A stretch of DNA of 64,000 nt from Anaerococcus jeddahensis. Its GTDB lineage: Bacteria > Bacillota > Clostridia > Tissierellales > Peptoniphilaceae. Within the stretch, counting starts at the first letter, position 1. The number at the start of each line of letters is the position of its first letter. Below, piece after piece: positions 10,756-20,396 of the stretch. Location of the stretch: positions 992,001 through 1,056,000 of the forward strand of contig NZ_CWHU01000005.1 of NCBI RefSeq assembly GCF_001182725.1. Reading direction: 5' to 3'. The position numbers were made by a program, and so were the translations under genes. The notes beneath the pieces are model-generated. The model did no database searches and was not told the DNA's origin. It worked only from the letters and a program-made list of their open reading frames with translations.

Positions 10756-13107
10756 TTATTTTACATTTTTAAATACATAGACTGCTTTTCTAGCATTGTC
10801 CCATTCTATTGTTTGGTTTTTGCCATCTTTAATATCTCCATGACTTGCTCCAAAAGCTTTAGCAATATTTGAAATTGAAGCATGAATTCTTCCATTTATA
10901 ATCACTGGCTTAACATCTGAATTGTAGACCTTTCCATCTGAATCTTTCATAACACCAGTATCAATATTTAGTCTTAATGTCTTTTTAGCTAGGATATTAT
11001 TCTCTTTATTTGAGAAAATAGCTTCACGAGTATAGTTGTCATACTCAACATTAAAACCTAGAGTATAAGCAATATATCTTACTGGAATCATAGTTCTTCC
11101 TTGATCCACATAAGTTTTTACATCCATATAGACTGTTGTCTTACCATCTTTATTGATAATGTTATAGAAGTTTTTGTCTACTTGGAAAACTGCAAATTCT
11201 TTTTCATCTTTAGCTTGTTTTTTGTCCTGTTGTTCCTCTTGCTTTTTCATCTTGTTAAGATCAAATTGATTTAGAATGTTCTTATCATCAGCTTTCAAAA
11301 GTTCATCCCACTTCTTATCTTGAGATTTCTTATCTTCTTTCTTTTCTTTGTTTTCTTTTTGAAGTTTTAGAAGTTCATCTAATTTTTTAGATAAGTCTTG
11401 ATTTAGATTTTGATCTTTTTCATCTTTAGCTTGTTTCTCAAGTTCTTCTTTTGCTTTTTTATTTGCTTCCTCGATTAACTTCTTGGCTTCTTCAATTTTC
11501 TTATCTAAATCTTCTTTTAGCTTTTTAATTTCTTCTTCAGAAGCTTTTTGTTTTTCTTCTAATCCTTTAATCTTCTCTTCTAATTCTTTTTTTGTATTTT
11601 CAGAAGATTCTTTTAAACTATCAATGTCCTTTTGAAGCTCTTCAATTTTCTTACAGCATTCTAACTTAGAATTTTCTGTCTCTTTCTTTTTAGACTCGAG
11701 GTCTTTTATCTTAGTATCTTTTTCATCAAGAGCTTTTTCCAAACCCTTAATTTTATTATCTTTATCCTCAATTTCTTTAGTCTTCTTTGCAAGTTCTCCT
11801 TCTAAAGATTCGAGCTTTTCTTGCATTTCTTTGATTTTATTTTCGTTTTTATCGGTCTTTTCTTTCTCAGCTTCTAACTCCCATTTTGTAGATGAATAAT
11901 CTTCTTTTAGTTTTGCATTTTCATCTTGTAATCTTTTTAATTCATCTTTAAGCAGAGTAATTTCTGCTATTAGTTCATCATTATTGAAGTTTTTAAGATC
12001 CTCAATTTCTTTATTTAATTGAGCAATCTTATTATCTTTATCTCTAATCTCTTCTTCTAGCTTAGCTTTTTCTTGTTTTAGTTTCTCTCCATTATCTTTG
12101 CAAGATTCTAACTTTTCCTTTAATTCATCTATCTTTGATTGGTCTTCTTGTTTCTTATCATTTAAGTCTTTGATCTGATTTTCTAAGTCCTTAATATTTT
12201 TAGTTAAATCATCAATCTTATTGTCCTTTTCATCAATATCATGACCTGTTAAATCAGTTTGAGTATCAATGGAATATTTATTTGGATTGTAAATAGTCAT
12301 CTTTCCTTGATACATATCATTGTTATAATCAAATTCAAGTTCTACACTATCTACATTCTTATCAAAGACAAACTCTCCATTTTCATACCTCAATCCATTA
12401 GGAATAGATTTGAATCCTTGATTTCCCTTGAAACCAAAATGATTTTCGTAAAATGGATTTTGTTTTGGTCTATATTCAACTTCTTGATTATGGAATACTC
12501 CCTTACTGTTAATATTTGGATTGCCTAAAACTTTTATAGTGTGCAATTTATTTCTTGAAAAAGCATACTGTTCAATTGTCTTCACAGACTTCGGTATAGT
12601 TATTTCTTGAAGATTATTTCTTTCAAAAGCATTATGTTCAATATTTACCAAAGTATCAGGTAAAGTCACTTCTCTAAGTCCACAATTGAAAAATGCTAAA
12701 CCACCAAGATAAGTTAGACTATTTGATAGTTTTACCTCGTCTATACTTGCATCGTAAAAGGCAGCATAACCTAAATGCTTAACAGAATCAGGAATAATTA
12801 CTTTATCCCAATGTTTGCCACGTCCAAATTCTCTTTTATATCTAAGTTCATCGTTCGAATGACTTAAAGAATAATTTCCATTTATAGACTTCGTTCCTTC
12901 AGGAAATACTAGAATATTTGTCTTCTCTTTCTTTTCTAAGCCTTTATCACTAAAGGCAATTATATTTCCCTCAGAGGAATACATAAAATCATCTTCCGTC
13001 CAAGTAACATCAGACTTTGCAAATGCACTTGTATGCACAGTTGATGTCAAAATTAATAAAAGAGCCATAAAAAAGGCTCTTAGTCTGTTCGTATTAAATT
13101 TCTTCAT
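10756..13107 (-). CDS. BspA-like leucine-rich surface protein with coiled coil and copper-amine-oxidase-like domain
   Basis: A 783-residue secreted protein. A signal peptide (residues 9-30) is followed by a domain with LRR_5/BspA repeats at about 95-195 (repeating IPDSVKHLG, LPDTLVNIE and IPKSVKTIE units). A very long coiled coil rich in E, K and L spans about 285-600. The C-terminus (about 640-780) is a copper-amine-oxidase N-terminal-like domain with VYMDVKTYVDQGRTMIPVRY. No LPXTG motif is visible, so the C-terminal domain may provide wall attachment. Such a rod-like protein could help mating-pair contact or adhesion; this is inference. It overlaps the DUF4315 gene by 14 nt and belongs to the transfer operon. 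Confidence 0.85.
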   Translation of the reverse strand: MKKFNTNRLRAFFMALLLILTSTVHTSAFAKSDVTWTEDDFMYSSEGNIIAFSDKGLEKKEKTNILVFPEGTKSINGNYSLSHSNDELRYKREFGRGKHWDKVIIPDSVKHLGYAAFYDASIDEVKLSNSLTYLGGLAFFNCGLREVTLPDTLVNIEHNAFERNNLQEITIPKSVKTIEQYAFSRNKLHTIKVLGNPNINSKGVFHNQEVEYRPKQNPFYENHFGFKGNQGFKSIPNGLRYENGEFVFDKNVDSVELEFDYNNDMYQGKMTIYNPNKYSIDTQTDLTGHDIDEKDNKIDDLTKNIKDLENQIKDLNDKKQEDQSKIDELKEKLESCKDNGEKLKQEKAKLEEEIRDKDNKIAQLNKEIEDLKNFNNDELIAEITLLKDELKRLQDENAKLKEDYSSTKWELEAEKEKTDKNENKIKEMQEKLESLEGELAKKTKEIEDKDNKIKGLEKALDEKDTKIKDLESKKKETENSKLECCKKIEELQKDIDSLKESSENTKKELEEKIKGLEEKQKASEEEIKKLKEDLDKKIEEAKKLIEEANKKAKEELEKQAKDEKDQNLNQDLSKKLDELLKLQKENKEKKEDKKSQDKKWDELLKADDKNILNQFDLNKMKKQEEQQDKKQAKDEKEFAVFQVDKNFYNIINKDGKTTVYMDVKTYVDQGRTMIPVRYIAYTLGFNVEYDNYTREAIFSNKENNILAKKTLRLNIDTGVMKDSDGKVYNSDVKPVIINGRIHASISNIAKAFGASHGDIKDGKNQTIEWDNARKAVYVFKNVK

Positions 13108-13333
13108 TATGAATGTTCTCCTTTTCTTTTAATTTTTCTTCTCTTTTTCTATCATTAATTTTCTCCATTAATTCTTCCAAGCTAATATTGTTCCTCCTAA
13201 GAGTTACAATTATTTCTTCATTTTCAACTTGTATTTCTTCATCGCAAATTTCCTTGTATTTTGCATTTAAATCTTTTAATTTCTCTTCTATTTTTTTCTT
13301 TTTGTTTCTAATACTTATAAGCTTCCTGTTCAC
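13094..13333 (-). CDS. DUF4315-family small ICE protein
   Basis: A 79-residue charged protein with an N-terminal coiled coil (IRNKKKKIEEKLKDLNAKY) followed by IVTLRRNNISLEELMEKI, the layout of DUF4315 proteins that accompany the NlpC/P60 and DUF4366 genes in Tn1549-type ICEs. The start is GTG at 13333, preceded by GGGAG; the ATG two bases upstream is followed at once by a stop. The function is unknown. It lies between the wall hydrolase and the BspA-like surface protein and overlaps the latter by 14 nt. Confidence 0.8.
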   Translation of the reverse strand: MNRKLISIRNKKKKIEEKLKDLNAKYKEICDEEIQVENEEIIVTLRRNNISLEELMEKINDRKREEKLKEKENIHNEEI

Positions 13334-13347
13334 ATAATATCTCCCTT

Positions 13348-15927
13348 CTATCTAGGTCTTCCAAAACCATAAAAGTGTGATTTCCAATATTTTGAATTTA
13401 TTGATGTGTATTGAATTGGATCTCCTGCGTGAATCATCATTCCGTTACCTGCGTATATTCCTACGTGAGATATTGGTGTTCCACTGTTATATGTTGAGTG
13501 GAAAAATATAATATCTCCAGGTTGAGCTTCACTTGGACTTACTGGATTACAATAGTCTTTGTATATTCTCCATGCAGTTGTTCTTGGCATTCTCTTTACA
13601 CCAGACTTTGTAAATGACCAACATACAAATCCTGAGCAGTCAAAGTTAGATGGTCCACTTGCTCCAAACACATATCTTTTGCCTATATGTTTTTCTGCTT
13701 CATTAAATAAGGCTTTGGCAGTAGCTGAATCAAAAGCAAGACCAGGATTTCCAAAGTTTGGATTGTCTACAATTTCTCCTAAGTCCCCATTACCTGATCC
13801 AAAAACATCTCCCATATTCCCCTTAGCTTCAAGAAGAGCTTCATAATGAACTACATTGTCTGGATAATCTTTAAATATTTCCCTAACAACTTCATCCATT
13901 TCTTTTTTCTTTAAAGTTACAATTAACTTTTTATATTCGTACTCTTCTTTTTCATAGCTAGTATAAGGATTGCCACGACTATCATATCTAGTTCTTGCTA
14001 CTGTTCTTGTTCTAATTTCAATTTCTTCTTTAAAAACAAGTTTATACATCTTATCGAAAAGTTCTTTTAAAATTCCTTTTACTTCAGACGCTGATTTTAC
14101 CTCTCCACATCTTGAAGTTATATAGGATAAAAGCTCATGGGTATTATGACCAATTTCTCCTTCTTTGTTTATAATATATTCGTCATATCCAGGATGACTT
14201 GTTTTTACACTTTCGATTTGTGATTGTAGGTCATACTCCATTGATGAAAATTCTTGATTAACTTCACTTAGAACTGTATCTTGTGATAGATATGTTGTTG
14301 TCATTACTGAGTTCACTGAGTTACTCAGTCCACTCATCCCAACACTTCCGCCACCAACCATGATTGATAGCATAAGACCTAGTCCTATTACCACAAATAA
14401 AACCATCTTACTTTTTCTTACGATTAGCTCTTTAGAAGCTTTACCTAAACTTAAAATAGCTTTTTTAACTCTATCTACCAGTCTTGTTTCGTGCTTTTTA
14501 GCTATCATGCTCTTCATTTGTTTTCTCTGGTAAAACTTCTTAAATCTATTTTTCTTTATATAGGCATCTGACTTTTTTAAATCTTCTAATCCATTTTTAA
14601 ACTCCAACTTGCTTTTTCTCTTTCTTATTTTTTTATCAAGTTTAGATAGCTTTTTTAAGGACTTTTTCTTTTTGTCTAGCTTATACTTCCTTATTCCATG
14701 CTGGAGTTTAGAGCTTACATTAGCGGCCTTTTCTCCAGATTCCACACCAGTATTGTCAGATCCTGAACTTAGATAATCTCTCACTAACTCTGATGACTTA
14801 GCTCCAGATAATAAAACCCCAGAAGATAGACTTCCTTTAGTTTTATTCTTTAAGATATTATCCTTTAGCTTACTTTTAGACTTTTCAAGCTCTCCAATCT
14901 TTTTATCTGAGATAAAGTCTTTAACATCTTGTGCTTTCTTAGAATATTTCGTTGTAACTTTCTTAGATTCATTTTTTAAGTCATCGATTTTCTTGCGAGT
15001 GAATTTATCACTTTCATAATTTTTTCTCTTGTAGTAAGTCTTCTTTTTATTAACTTTCTTTTGTTCTGAAGGTTTAAGGCTTGTTTCCTTTTCATCTTTT
15101 ATAAATTCTTGATTATTGTCTTTAAGCTCAGAATTGTCAAAAGTCTTATCTGTATCAACTTCGCTTGGCTTATTTTCTTTATCTATCTCTTTAGAAATTT
15201 TTTCCTTATCTATAAACTTCTTTTCTTGATAAAGTTTCTGCTTTTGCATTTTATCGATATTAGTATTACTTTCATTCTTACTTACTTCATCTTTAACAAG
15301 CTTATCTTTTCTATATATTCTCTTACTTTTCTTCGCTTCAATAGGTTTATCTTCACTTGTCTGGATTCGCTTAGACTCTCTCTCGTTAATTTTGTCTTGG
15401 AATTTATCCTTACTATGGATAAGTTTATCCTCATAATTTTTAAGAACTTGTCTTTTACTTGATGCCTTCTTATTGTTTATTGGTTGAGCCTTAGCTGAAA
15501 TATCATCTGTTGTTTTTTTATTAGAATTAATATTTCTACTGTTTTCACTATCAAAATTTACTTTTTTGAAGTCTACATCTAACTCTTCATCAAGTTTAAA
15601 GCTTTCATCTGTCCTTATTTCAAGATTAGCTTGTTTTATTTCTTCAGTCTTATATTTATTATCTAAAACTTCTTTTCTGATTTTTTCCTTGTTTTTAGAC
15701 TTCTGAAATTCTTTTAGTTTATCTTGTTTTTGATCTTTAGCTAATACATTCTCATGAATAAGTTTAGATTCTTTTTCTGAAATTTTATCTCCAAACCTAT
15801 CCTTAGTTTTAATAATCTTATTGGTATAATCATCTGAATGAACAAGTTTACTATCCATATTCTTTTCAGGAGTGTCCCTATTTCGTATAATTTTCTTTTG
15901 AAAATCTTTTTTTAGTTTTTTATCCAT
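13348..15927 (-). CDS. CD1108-like NlpC/P60 cell-wall hydrolase of the transfer apparatus
   Basis: An 859-residue protein. The first 500 residues are highly charged and repetitive, with a recurring SKLIH/DKFxDKI motif (for example DRFGDKISEKESKLIH and DKFQDKINERESKRI). A membrane helix lies near 507-535 (MVLFVVIGLGLMLSIMVGG). The C-terminal 120 residues are an NlpC/P60 peptidase with catalytic Cys in FDCSGFVCWS (about 763), His in HVGIYAG (about 820) and a further MIHAG motif. It probably opens peptidoglycan locally so the transfer channel can assemble. A lysozyme-like domain, seen in some relatives, is not obvious. The gene lies directly downstream of virB4 (7 nt gap). Confidence 0.9.
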   Translation of the reverse strand: MDKKLKKDFQKKIIRNRDTPEKNMDSKLVHSDDYTNKIIKTKDRFGDKISEKESKLIHENVLAKDQKQDKLKEFQKSKNKEKIRKEVLDNKYKTEEIKQANLEIRTDESFKLDEELDVDFKKVNFDSENSRNINSNKKTTDDISAKAQPINNKKASSKRQVLKNYEDKLIHSKDKFQDKINERESKRIQTSEDKPIEAKKSKRIYRKDKLVKDEVSKNESNTNIDKMQKQKLYQEKKFIDKEKISKEIDKENKPSEVDTDKTFDNSELKDNNQEFIKDEKETSLKPSEQKKVNKKKTYYKRKNYESDKFTRKKIDDLKNESKKVTTKYSKKAQDVKDFISDKKIGELEKSKSKLKDNILKNKTKGSLSSGVLLSGAKSSELVRDYLSSGSDNTGVESGEKAANVSSKLQHGIRKYKLDKKKKSLKKLSKLDKKIRKRKSKLEFKNGLEDLKKSDAYIKKNRFKKFYQRKQMKSMIAKKHETRLVDRVKKAILSLGKASKELIVRKSKMVLFVVIGLGLMLSIMVGGGSVGMSGLSNSVNSVMTTTYLSQDTVLSEVNQEFSSMEYDLQSQIESVKTSHPGYDEYIINKEGEIGHNTHELLSYITSRCGEVKSASEVKGILKELFDKMYKLVFKEEIEIRTRTVARTRYDSRGNPYTSYEKEEYEYKKLIVTLKKKEMDEVVREIFKDYPDNVVHYEALLEAKGNMGDVFGSGNGDLGEIVDNPNFGNPGLAFDSATAKALFNEAEKHIGKRYVFGASGPSNFDCSGFVCWSFTKSGVKRMPRTTAWRIYKDYCNPVSPSEAQPGDIIFFHSTYNSGTPISHVGIYAGNGMMIHAGDPIQYTSINSKYWKSHFYGFGRPR

Positions 15928-15934
15928 ATCACAC

Positions 15935-18358
15935 CTACTTAGCTTCTTCTGGTTTTGTTGTCATCAGCTTATATAGCATGGTGTCTTTAGGGAATTTATC
16001 TATAAATGGAACAATAGTATTTCCGAAGAATAATAGTCCCTCACCTGCATTTGAGTTAGTAATATAGTTTAACTGATAAGGCGATATTTTTAATTTCTTA
16101 GCAAGAATATCTCTATCTCCAGATGCTTGATTTAACATTAGAACAAAGTCTGTATTATCAAAGATATTTTCAATTTCCTGACTTGTTAAAAGGTCTTTTA
16201 CGTTTTGAGTTATACCTGTTGGAATACCTCCCCATTTTCTAAATCTTTTCCAGATTTCTACTGAATATGAAGCAGTTTGTGGGTCTTTTAATAAAAGGTG
16301 GAACTCATCTATATAGTATCTTGTAGACTTGCTTCCTCTATTTAGGGAAACCTTGTTCCAAACCTGGTCTTGAATTACAAGCATACCTATTTTTTTAAGT
16401 TGTGTTCCTAGCTCTTTTATATCAAAGCAAAGCAATTGCCTATTTAGATCAACATTTGACCTATTATTAAAGACATTAAGACTTCCCTTAACATAAATTT
16501 CCATTTCTGTTGCTAGTTTTCTACCAACTCCCTCTTCTTGAGATAGGAGCATATCGTATAAATCTCCTAATATTGGCATATTTTCTGGCTTAGGGTCTTC
16601 AAAATACTTTTGGTATATCTTTGGCAAGCACCTATCTATAACAGATTTTTCTGCAGCAGTAAGACCAGATCCTCCAACTACAAGTTCAAGCATAGACATT
16701 ATGAAGTTTGCCTTATCTTTTAAAGGTGCGTCCCCATCTCCATAGTTCATATTAATATCTAATGGATTAAGGTAGTCCTTTGACTTTGCTGAAACTTTAA
16801 TAACTTCTCCATTAAATTGTTTTACAAGGTTTGAATACTCTCCTTCAGGATCACAAATAATTACATCATCATCTGTGACAAGAATTGCATTTGCCATCTC
16901 TCTCTTTGCCGAGAAAGATTTACCAGAACCTGGTGTTCCTAATATTAGTCCGTTAGGGTTCTTGAGTTTCTTCCTATCTGCCATAATCAAGTTTTGGCTA
17001 AGGGCATTTAATCCATAGTACAAAGAATTTGCCGAATCAATAAATAGCTCTTCTGTTGTAAAAGGCATAAATACTGCCGTTGATGATGAAGTTAAAAATC
17101 TTTTTATCTCGACTTGATTAAGTCCTAGAGGTAAGACAGAAACGAGTCCTTGCTCTTGTTGATGAGATAATCTTTTTACCTGACAATTATGTCTGTTAGC
17201 AATTGATGAAATTTGAGCAATTGTATTTTCTAATTTTTGATTAGTTCTAGCAAAATTCATCATTACAATGGTAACTACAAAGAGCCTTTCATCTCTATTT
17301 TGTAGGTCAGATAACATGGACTTAACATCAGCTCCAAAAGTATTTATATCTGAAGGAATAATATCCATATCATATCCAGCACGAACTGCTTTCTTTTGTT
17401 CTTCAATTTTCATTCTATCCAGGTCTGTGTTTTTTCTCTTAATGAGTTTAATGGCTTCTGCTTGTTCAACTACATCTATATGAAAAGCTACATAAATATT
17501 ATCATCAATATCTAAAAACTCAGATAACATTCTGTCTGATAACTCGCTTGCTAGTATTTGAAAATGGCTTACTGCTCCAATATATTTACCAAATTTAAAA
17601 TTATTTGCTGGTGCAAAGTTAAAGATATTGGGAGTTATATGTGACTTTGTAGACTCTTTCTTCTTCAAATCTTTATATGAAAAATCAAAGTTTTTGTCTG
17701 GATTTAACATATCGTGAACAAGTCTTAGTCTTTCTTCGCCATCAAGACTCTCTGCTCTTACTCCCATAGATTTAAAGTTAGATAAAATATCTACTTCAAG
17801 TCTATTTAACTTTGCTCTTGCTTGCTCTAGGTTATCGGCTTCTGTGGTAAAGGTTATATACTTCATCTTTTTAAGTCCGTTATTCCCCTTTGCAAGTTGA
17901 AGCTTTAACATCTCCCTAAACTCTTTTCTTACATCGTCATAGAAGTCTCCCTTATCAGCAATTTTAATTGCATCTTGTAGGTCTTTATTTCTTCCTAATT
18001 GATTTACATATGAAAGTTCAATGTGGACACTTGGATCAAAAGAATTTAAAAAGTTGGCAAATTGGTTAAAGATTAAATCTCTATCTTCTTCCAATGCCAA
18101 CTGGTAATTTATATCTTGAAATGAAATTGTCTTTGAATAATTTTTTTCATCTAACTGGCAAATGCCCTCTGGTAACATTCTTATATAGGGAATAGTATCC
18201 TCAACTGTAAATCTCTTTTTCTCTTTCTTTAAAAGTACACTTAGAAGACTATTTGTTGGATCTTTCTTTGCTTTTAGCCTTCTTACTTCCTTGCGGTCTT
18301 TTTTTAATTGTTTTTCCCTTAGATTTAAGTCGCTGATTTGCTTTTTTCTTTGCTTCAA
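15935..18358 (-). CDS. virB4: VirB4-like conjugation ATPase
   Basis: An 807-residue VirB4/TraE-type ATPase. Walker A is LGTPGSGKSFS near residue 476 and Walker B is RYYIDEFHLLL near 684. Motifs such as WKRFRKWGGIPTGITQNVKDLL are typical of the CD1110/Tn1549 group. It powers assembly or substrate passage in the type IV secretion channel at the membrane. The start overlaps the 3' end of the PrgI gene by about 110 nt in another frame. Its N-terminal residues are Lys/Arg-rich, so an internal start is possible, but the overlap is common in this family. Confidence 0.93.
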   Translation of the reverse strand: MKQRKKQISDLNLREKQLKKDRKEVRRLKAKKDPTNSLLSVLLKKEKKRFTVEDTIPYIRMLPEGICQLDEKNYSKTISFQDINYQLALEEDRDLIFNQFANFLNSFDPSVHIELSYVNQLGRNKDLQDAIKIADKGDFYDDVRKEFREMLKLQLAKGNNGLKKMKYITFTTEADNLEQARAKLNRLEVDILSNFKSMGVRAESLDGEERLRLVHDMLNPDKNFDFSYKDLKKKESTKSHITPNIFNFAPANNFKFGKYIGAVSHFQILASELSDRMLSEFLDIDDNIYVAFHIDVVEQAEAIKLIKRKNTDLDRMKIEEQKKAVRAGYDMDIIPSDINTFGADVKSMLSDLQNRDERLFVVTIVMMNFARTNQKLENTIAQISSIANRHNCQVKRLSHQQEQGLVSVLPLGLNQVEIKRFLTSSSTAVFMPFTTEELFIDSANSLYYGLNALSQNLIMADRKKLKNPNGLILGTPGSGKSFSAKREMANAILVTDDDVIICDPEGEYSNLVKQFNGEVIKVSAKSKDYLNPLDINMNYGDGDAPLKDKANFIMSMLELVVGGSGLTAAEKSVIDRCLPKIYQKYFEDPKPENMPILGDLYDMLLSQEEGVGRKLATEMEIYVKGSLNVFNNRSNVDLNRQLLCFDIKELGTQLKKIGMLVIQDQVWNKVSLNRGSKSTRYYIDEFHLLLKDPQTASYSVEIWKRFRKWGGIPTGITQNVKDLLTSQEIENIFDNTDFVLMLNQASGDRDILAKKLKISPYQLNYITNSNAGEGLLFFGNTIVPFIDKFPKDTMLYKLMTTKPEEAK

Positions 18359-18659
18359 GGTATGCCTCCTTTCTTATTCTCTTAGTTGGTTGATAAAACT
18401 TATGAAGATAGAAAAATTTAAAATACTTTTCAAAAGTTAAGGTGTCTTTTTCATATAAGGTTATAAAAAAGATTGGCAGGGTTACTATTAGCATTACAAT
18501 AATTGAAACATCATTAGGTAGATATTTCTTCATAAATAAATAGGTTGGTATGCCAATTAGTCCTGCCACAGAAAAACCTATAAGTTGTCTTTTGGTTAAG
18601 TTAAAGGCAACCTTTGTTTTAATCTTGTCCAAATCTTTTGGTATTGGTACATACGCCAT
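18249..18659 (-). CDS. prgI: PrgI-family transfer protein (VirB3-like)
   Basis: A 136-residue protein starting MAYVPIPKDLDKIKTKVAFN, the PrgI signature. It has two membrane helices (about 26-44 and 50-69) and a basic C-terminal tail. In Gram-positive type IV secretion systems PrgI corresponds to VirB3 and is coded directly before VirB4, as here. The start has GGGAG 7 nt upstream. Its tail-coding part overlaps the VirB4 start, which suggests coupled translation. Confidence 0.9.
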   Translation of the reverse strand: MAYVPIPKDLDKIKTKVAFNLTKRQLIGFSVAGLIGIPTYLFMKKYLPNDVSIIVMLIVTLPIFFITLYEKDTLTFEKYFKFFYLHKFYQPTKRIRKEAYLEAKKKANQRLKSKGKTIKKRPQGSKKAKSKERSNK

Positions 18660-18660
18660 T

Positions 18661-18951
18661 TTAATCTCCCTCTACTTCTTCTTTAGAAAGTTCAAGTATA
18701 TGGTCATAATTAGATGTTGTTTCCTCTTCTAAGTAGCTAATTCTTTCTTCTAATTCTTCTTGTTTTTCTTCATTTCTGTCATTATATTCTCCTTGATACA
18801 TAACAAATTCATTGTGACATCTTCCGAGTCTATTTATTTTTTTCTTTAAGTTTCCAATCTCTTCATTTCATTTTTTCTCTTTTAAGATTTCATAAGTTCC
18901 TCCCAATAAAATTCCAAGTCCCAATAAAGCACAATTTTTCTTTTTTAACAT
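18661..18951 (-). pseudogene. Small membrane/coiled-coil protein gene with in-frame TGA
   Basis: Reading from ATG 18951 gives MLKKKNCALLGLGILLGGTY, then a TGA at codon 28 (18868-18870), then 68 more in-frame codons (NEEIGNLKKKINRLGRCHNE onward, coiled-coil-like, acidic) ending at TAA 18661. The start has AGGAGG upstream. The second part has no good start of its own. One substitution from a sense codon would explain this, so I call it a recently broken gene; a sequencing error is also possible. Its place between PrgI and the TrbL-like gene fits a small accessory transfer protein of unknown role. Confidence 0.65.
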
Positions 18952-18960
18952 TTATTCCTC

Positions 18961-19824
18961 CTAGTGCGTATTCATAATACTTTTTGCAACTGTTCCACTC
19001 TTAAACATCATAAGTCCAAGTAGTAGAGCATATCCTAATATACTAAACAAGCTTGCGTGAATATCTGTAATCTGTACCGTTCTTATTAAAACGGTGTAGA
19101 TACCTAAACATACCATCAAAAACAAACCTTGTAGTCCCAAGGCAAAAAGTCCCTTGATATAATTTGTTCCAATCTGACCCCATTCTTTATTTCCCATAGT
19201 CGCAAATGGTATAGATGATACTGATGAGTAGACATATATTTCAAACATACGCCCATATACTATTAAGGTAATAGTTAAAGATATACATTGAATTGCAATC
19301 CTCACTAGGCTTGTTTCAACTAATATCATTAAAAGCTCACCTATTTCTTTTTCTTTTAATGTATCAACCATTGCAACTATTTGATCTCCTGAAACAGTGG
19401 CAGAAGTAGTGATTACCCCTGCCGCTTTGTTTACAAGATTTTGTGCCACATCAAAGACTGCCATTGAAAATTCAAAGGCATGGCTTGCAAGGTAGACTGC
19501 TATAAACATCTTTATAATGTATTTAAAAAACTCAAAAGTATCTGTATCGTGCATATTATTCTTTTGCATAACCATATTTATGAGTTCAATACATAAAACT
19601 GCTGTTATAATAAGACCTGCTATTGGAACAATCACATTATCATTAATGTTTTTTATGAAGTTATATACTTCTCCATTCCAACCCATTGGCGTCTTCCCAA
19701 CATCAGTTGCAATAATTCCTACCTTGTCATTTATATCTAAGAACATTGACTCAAGATTTGCTTTGATACCTCCGAGTAGCATATCCTTAAAAAATTCAGT
19801 TAGCTTGTCAAAGATACCAAACAT
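18961..19824 (-). CDS. TrbL/VirB6-like transfer channel membrane protein
   Basis: A 287-residue polytopic membrane protein with about six hydrophobic helices. It begins MFGIFDKLTEFFKDMLLGGI and contains VGIIATDVGKTPMGWNGEVYNFIKNIN, typical of the TrbL/VirB6 proteins of Tn1549-type ICEs (CD0411-like). It would form part of the inner channel of the type IV system. The start has TTAGGAG upstream. It follows Maff2 by 10 nt, the usual order Maff2-TrbL-PrgI-VirB4. Confidence 0.88.
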   Translation of the reverse strand: MFGIFDKLTEFFKDMLLGGIKANLESMFLDINDKVGIIATDVGKTPMGWNGEVYNFIKNINDNVIVPIAGLIITAVLCIELINMVMQKNNMHDTDTFEFFKYIIKMFIAVYLASHAFEFSMAVFDVAQNLVNKAAGVITTSATVSGDQIVAMVDTLKEKEIGELLMILVETSLVRIAIQCISLTITLIVYGRMFEIYVYSSVSSIPFATMGNKEWGQIGTNYIKGLFALGLQGLFLMVCLGIYTVLIRTVQITDIHASLFSILGYALLLGLMMFKSGTVAKSIMNTH

Positions 19825-19834
19825 AGACTTTCTC

Positions 19835-20050
19835 CTAATTTAAAGCATTTGCAAGTAGTGGAATTAATTTAATACCGATTAGTACAATTCCTCCACCAGC
19901 CATAAGCTGCTTAATACCTTGAGATTTAGCACCAGGGTTATCATTACCATAACCTTCCATTAAGTTAATAACTCCCCATGCTCCTAAACCTGCACCAATT
20001 GCAGTTACAAGTGTCTTTAAAACTCCAACTCCAGCTGTAAAAAATTCCAT
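19835..20050 (-). CDS. Maff2-family small membrane protein (VirB2/TrbC-like candidate)
   Basis: A 71-residue protein, MEFFTAGVGVLKTLVTAIGA at the start, with two hydrophobic helices flanking a short GNDNPGAKSQGIKQ loop. This is the Maff2 family of mobile-element proteins, always coded before the TrbL-like gene. The size and two-helix shape resemble VirB2-type pilin or channel subunits, but that equivalence is inference. An excellent GAGGAGG site lies upstream of the ATG. Confidence 0.88.
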   Translation of the reverse strand: MEFFTAGVGVLKTLVTAIGAGLGAWGVINLMEGYGNDNPGAKSQGIKQLMAGGGIVLIGIKLIPLLANALN

Positions 20051-20051
20051 A

Positions 20052-20363
20052 TTATTCCTCCTCGTTTTCTTTCTTATTTTCTATTTTATTTAATGATTTA
20101 ACTATAAAATTCTTGTAGACCTTATCTCCTTTTTTGTTTTCTTTGAAATATCCAAAGACATGGATAAGATCTCCTTTTTCAAATTCTTTTACAATTTCTA
20201 CCTTTTCTCCATATACTGAGCAATTTGTATATTCTTTGCCCTTTCCATATTTTTTAACAAGAGCAAAATTTGCTACTTGAACATTTTCTCCATCTTTTTC
20301 AAATTCTGAAAATTCAGCTTCCTTAACTAAATTTGCATTAATATTTATCATTTCTATATCCAT
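20052..20363 (-). CDS. ssb: Single-stranded DNA-binding protein of ICE
   Basis: A 103-residue OB-fold SSB: MININANLVKEAEFSEFEKD, then VANFALVKKYG, YTNCSVYGEKVEIV and GDLIHVFGYFKENK. It is shorter than chromosomal SSB and lacks the acidic DDDIPF-type tip, ending instead in a Lys/Glu tail. It would coat the transferred strand. GGAG 8 nt upstream supports the ATG at 20363. A leader peptide and a terminator hairpin precede it. Confidence 0.85.
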   Translation of the reverse strand: MDIEMININANLVKEAEFSEFEKDGENVQVANFALVKKYGKGKEYTNCSVYGEKVEIVKEFEKGDLIHVFGYFKENKKGDKVYKNFIVKSLNKIENKKENEEE

Positions 20364-20396
20364 TAATTTCTTCTCCTTAATTTATAAATTTCAATT

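Noticed and set aside
12259..12528. Plus-strand frames opposite long minus-strand genes (also 13559-13846, 19517-19843, 23524-23895, 24977-25759, 42269-42556)
   Set aside because: They are antisense shadows with Ser/Leu/Phe/Ile-rich translations and no ribosome binding sites or domains.
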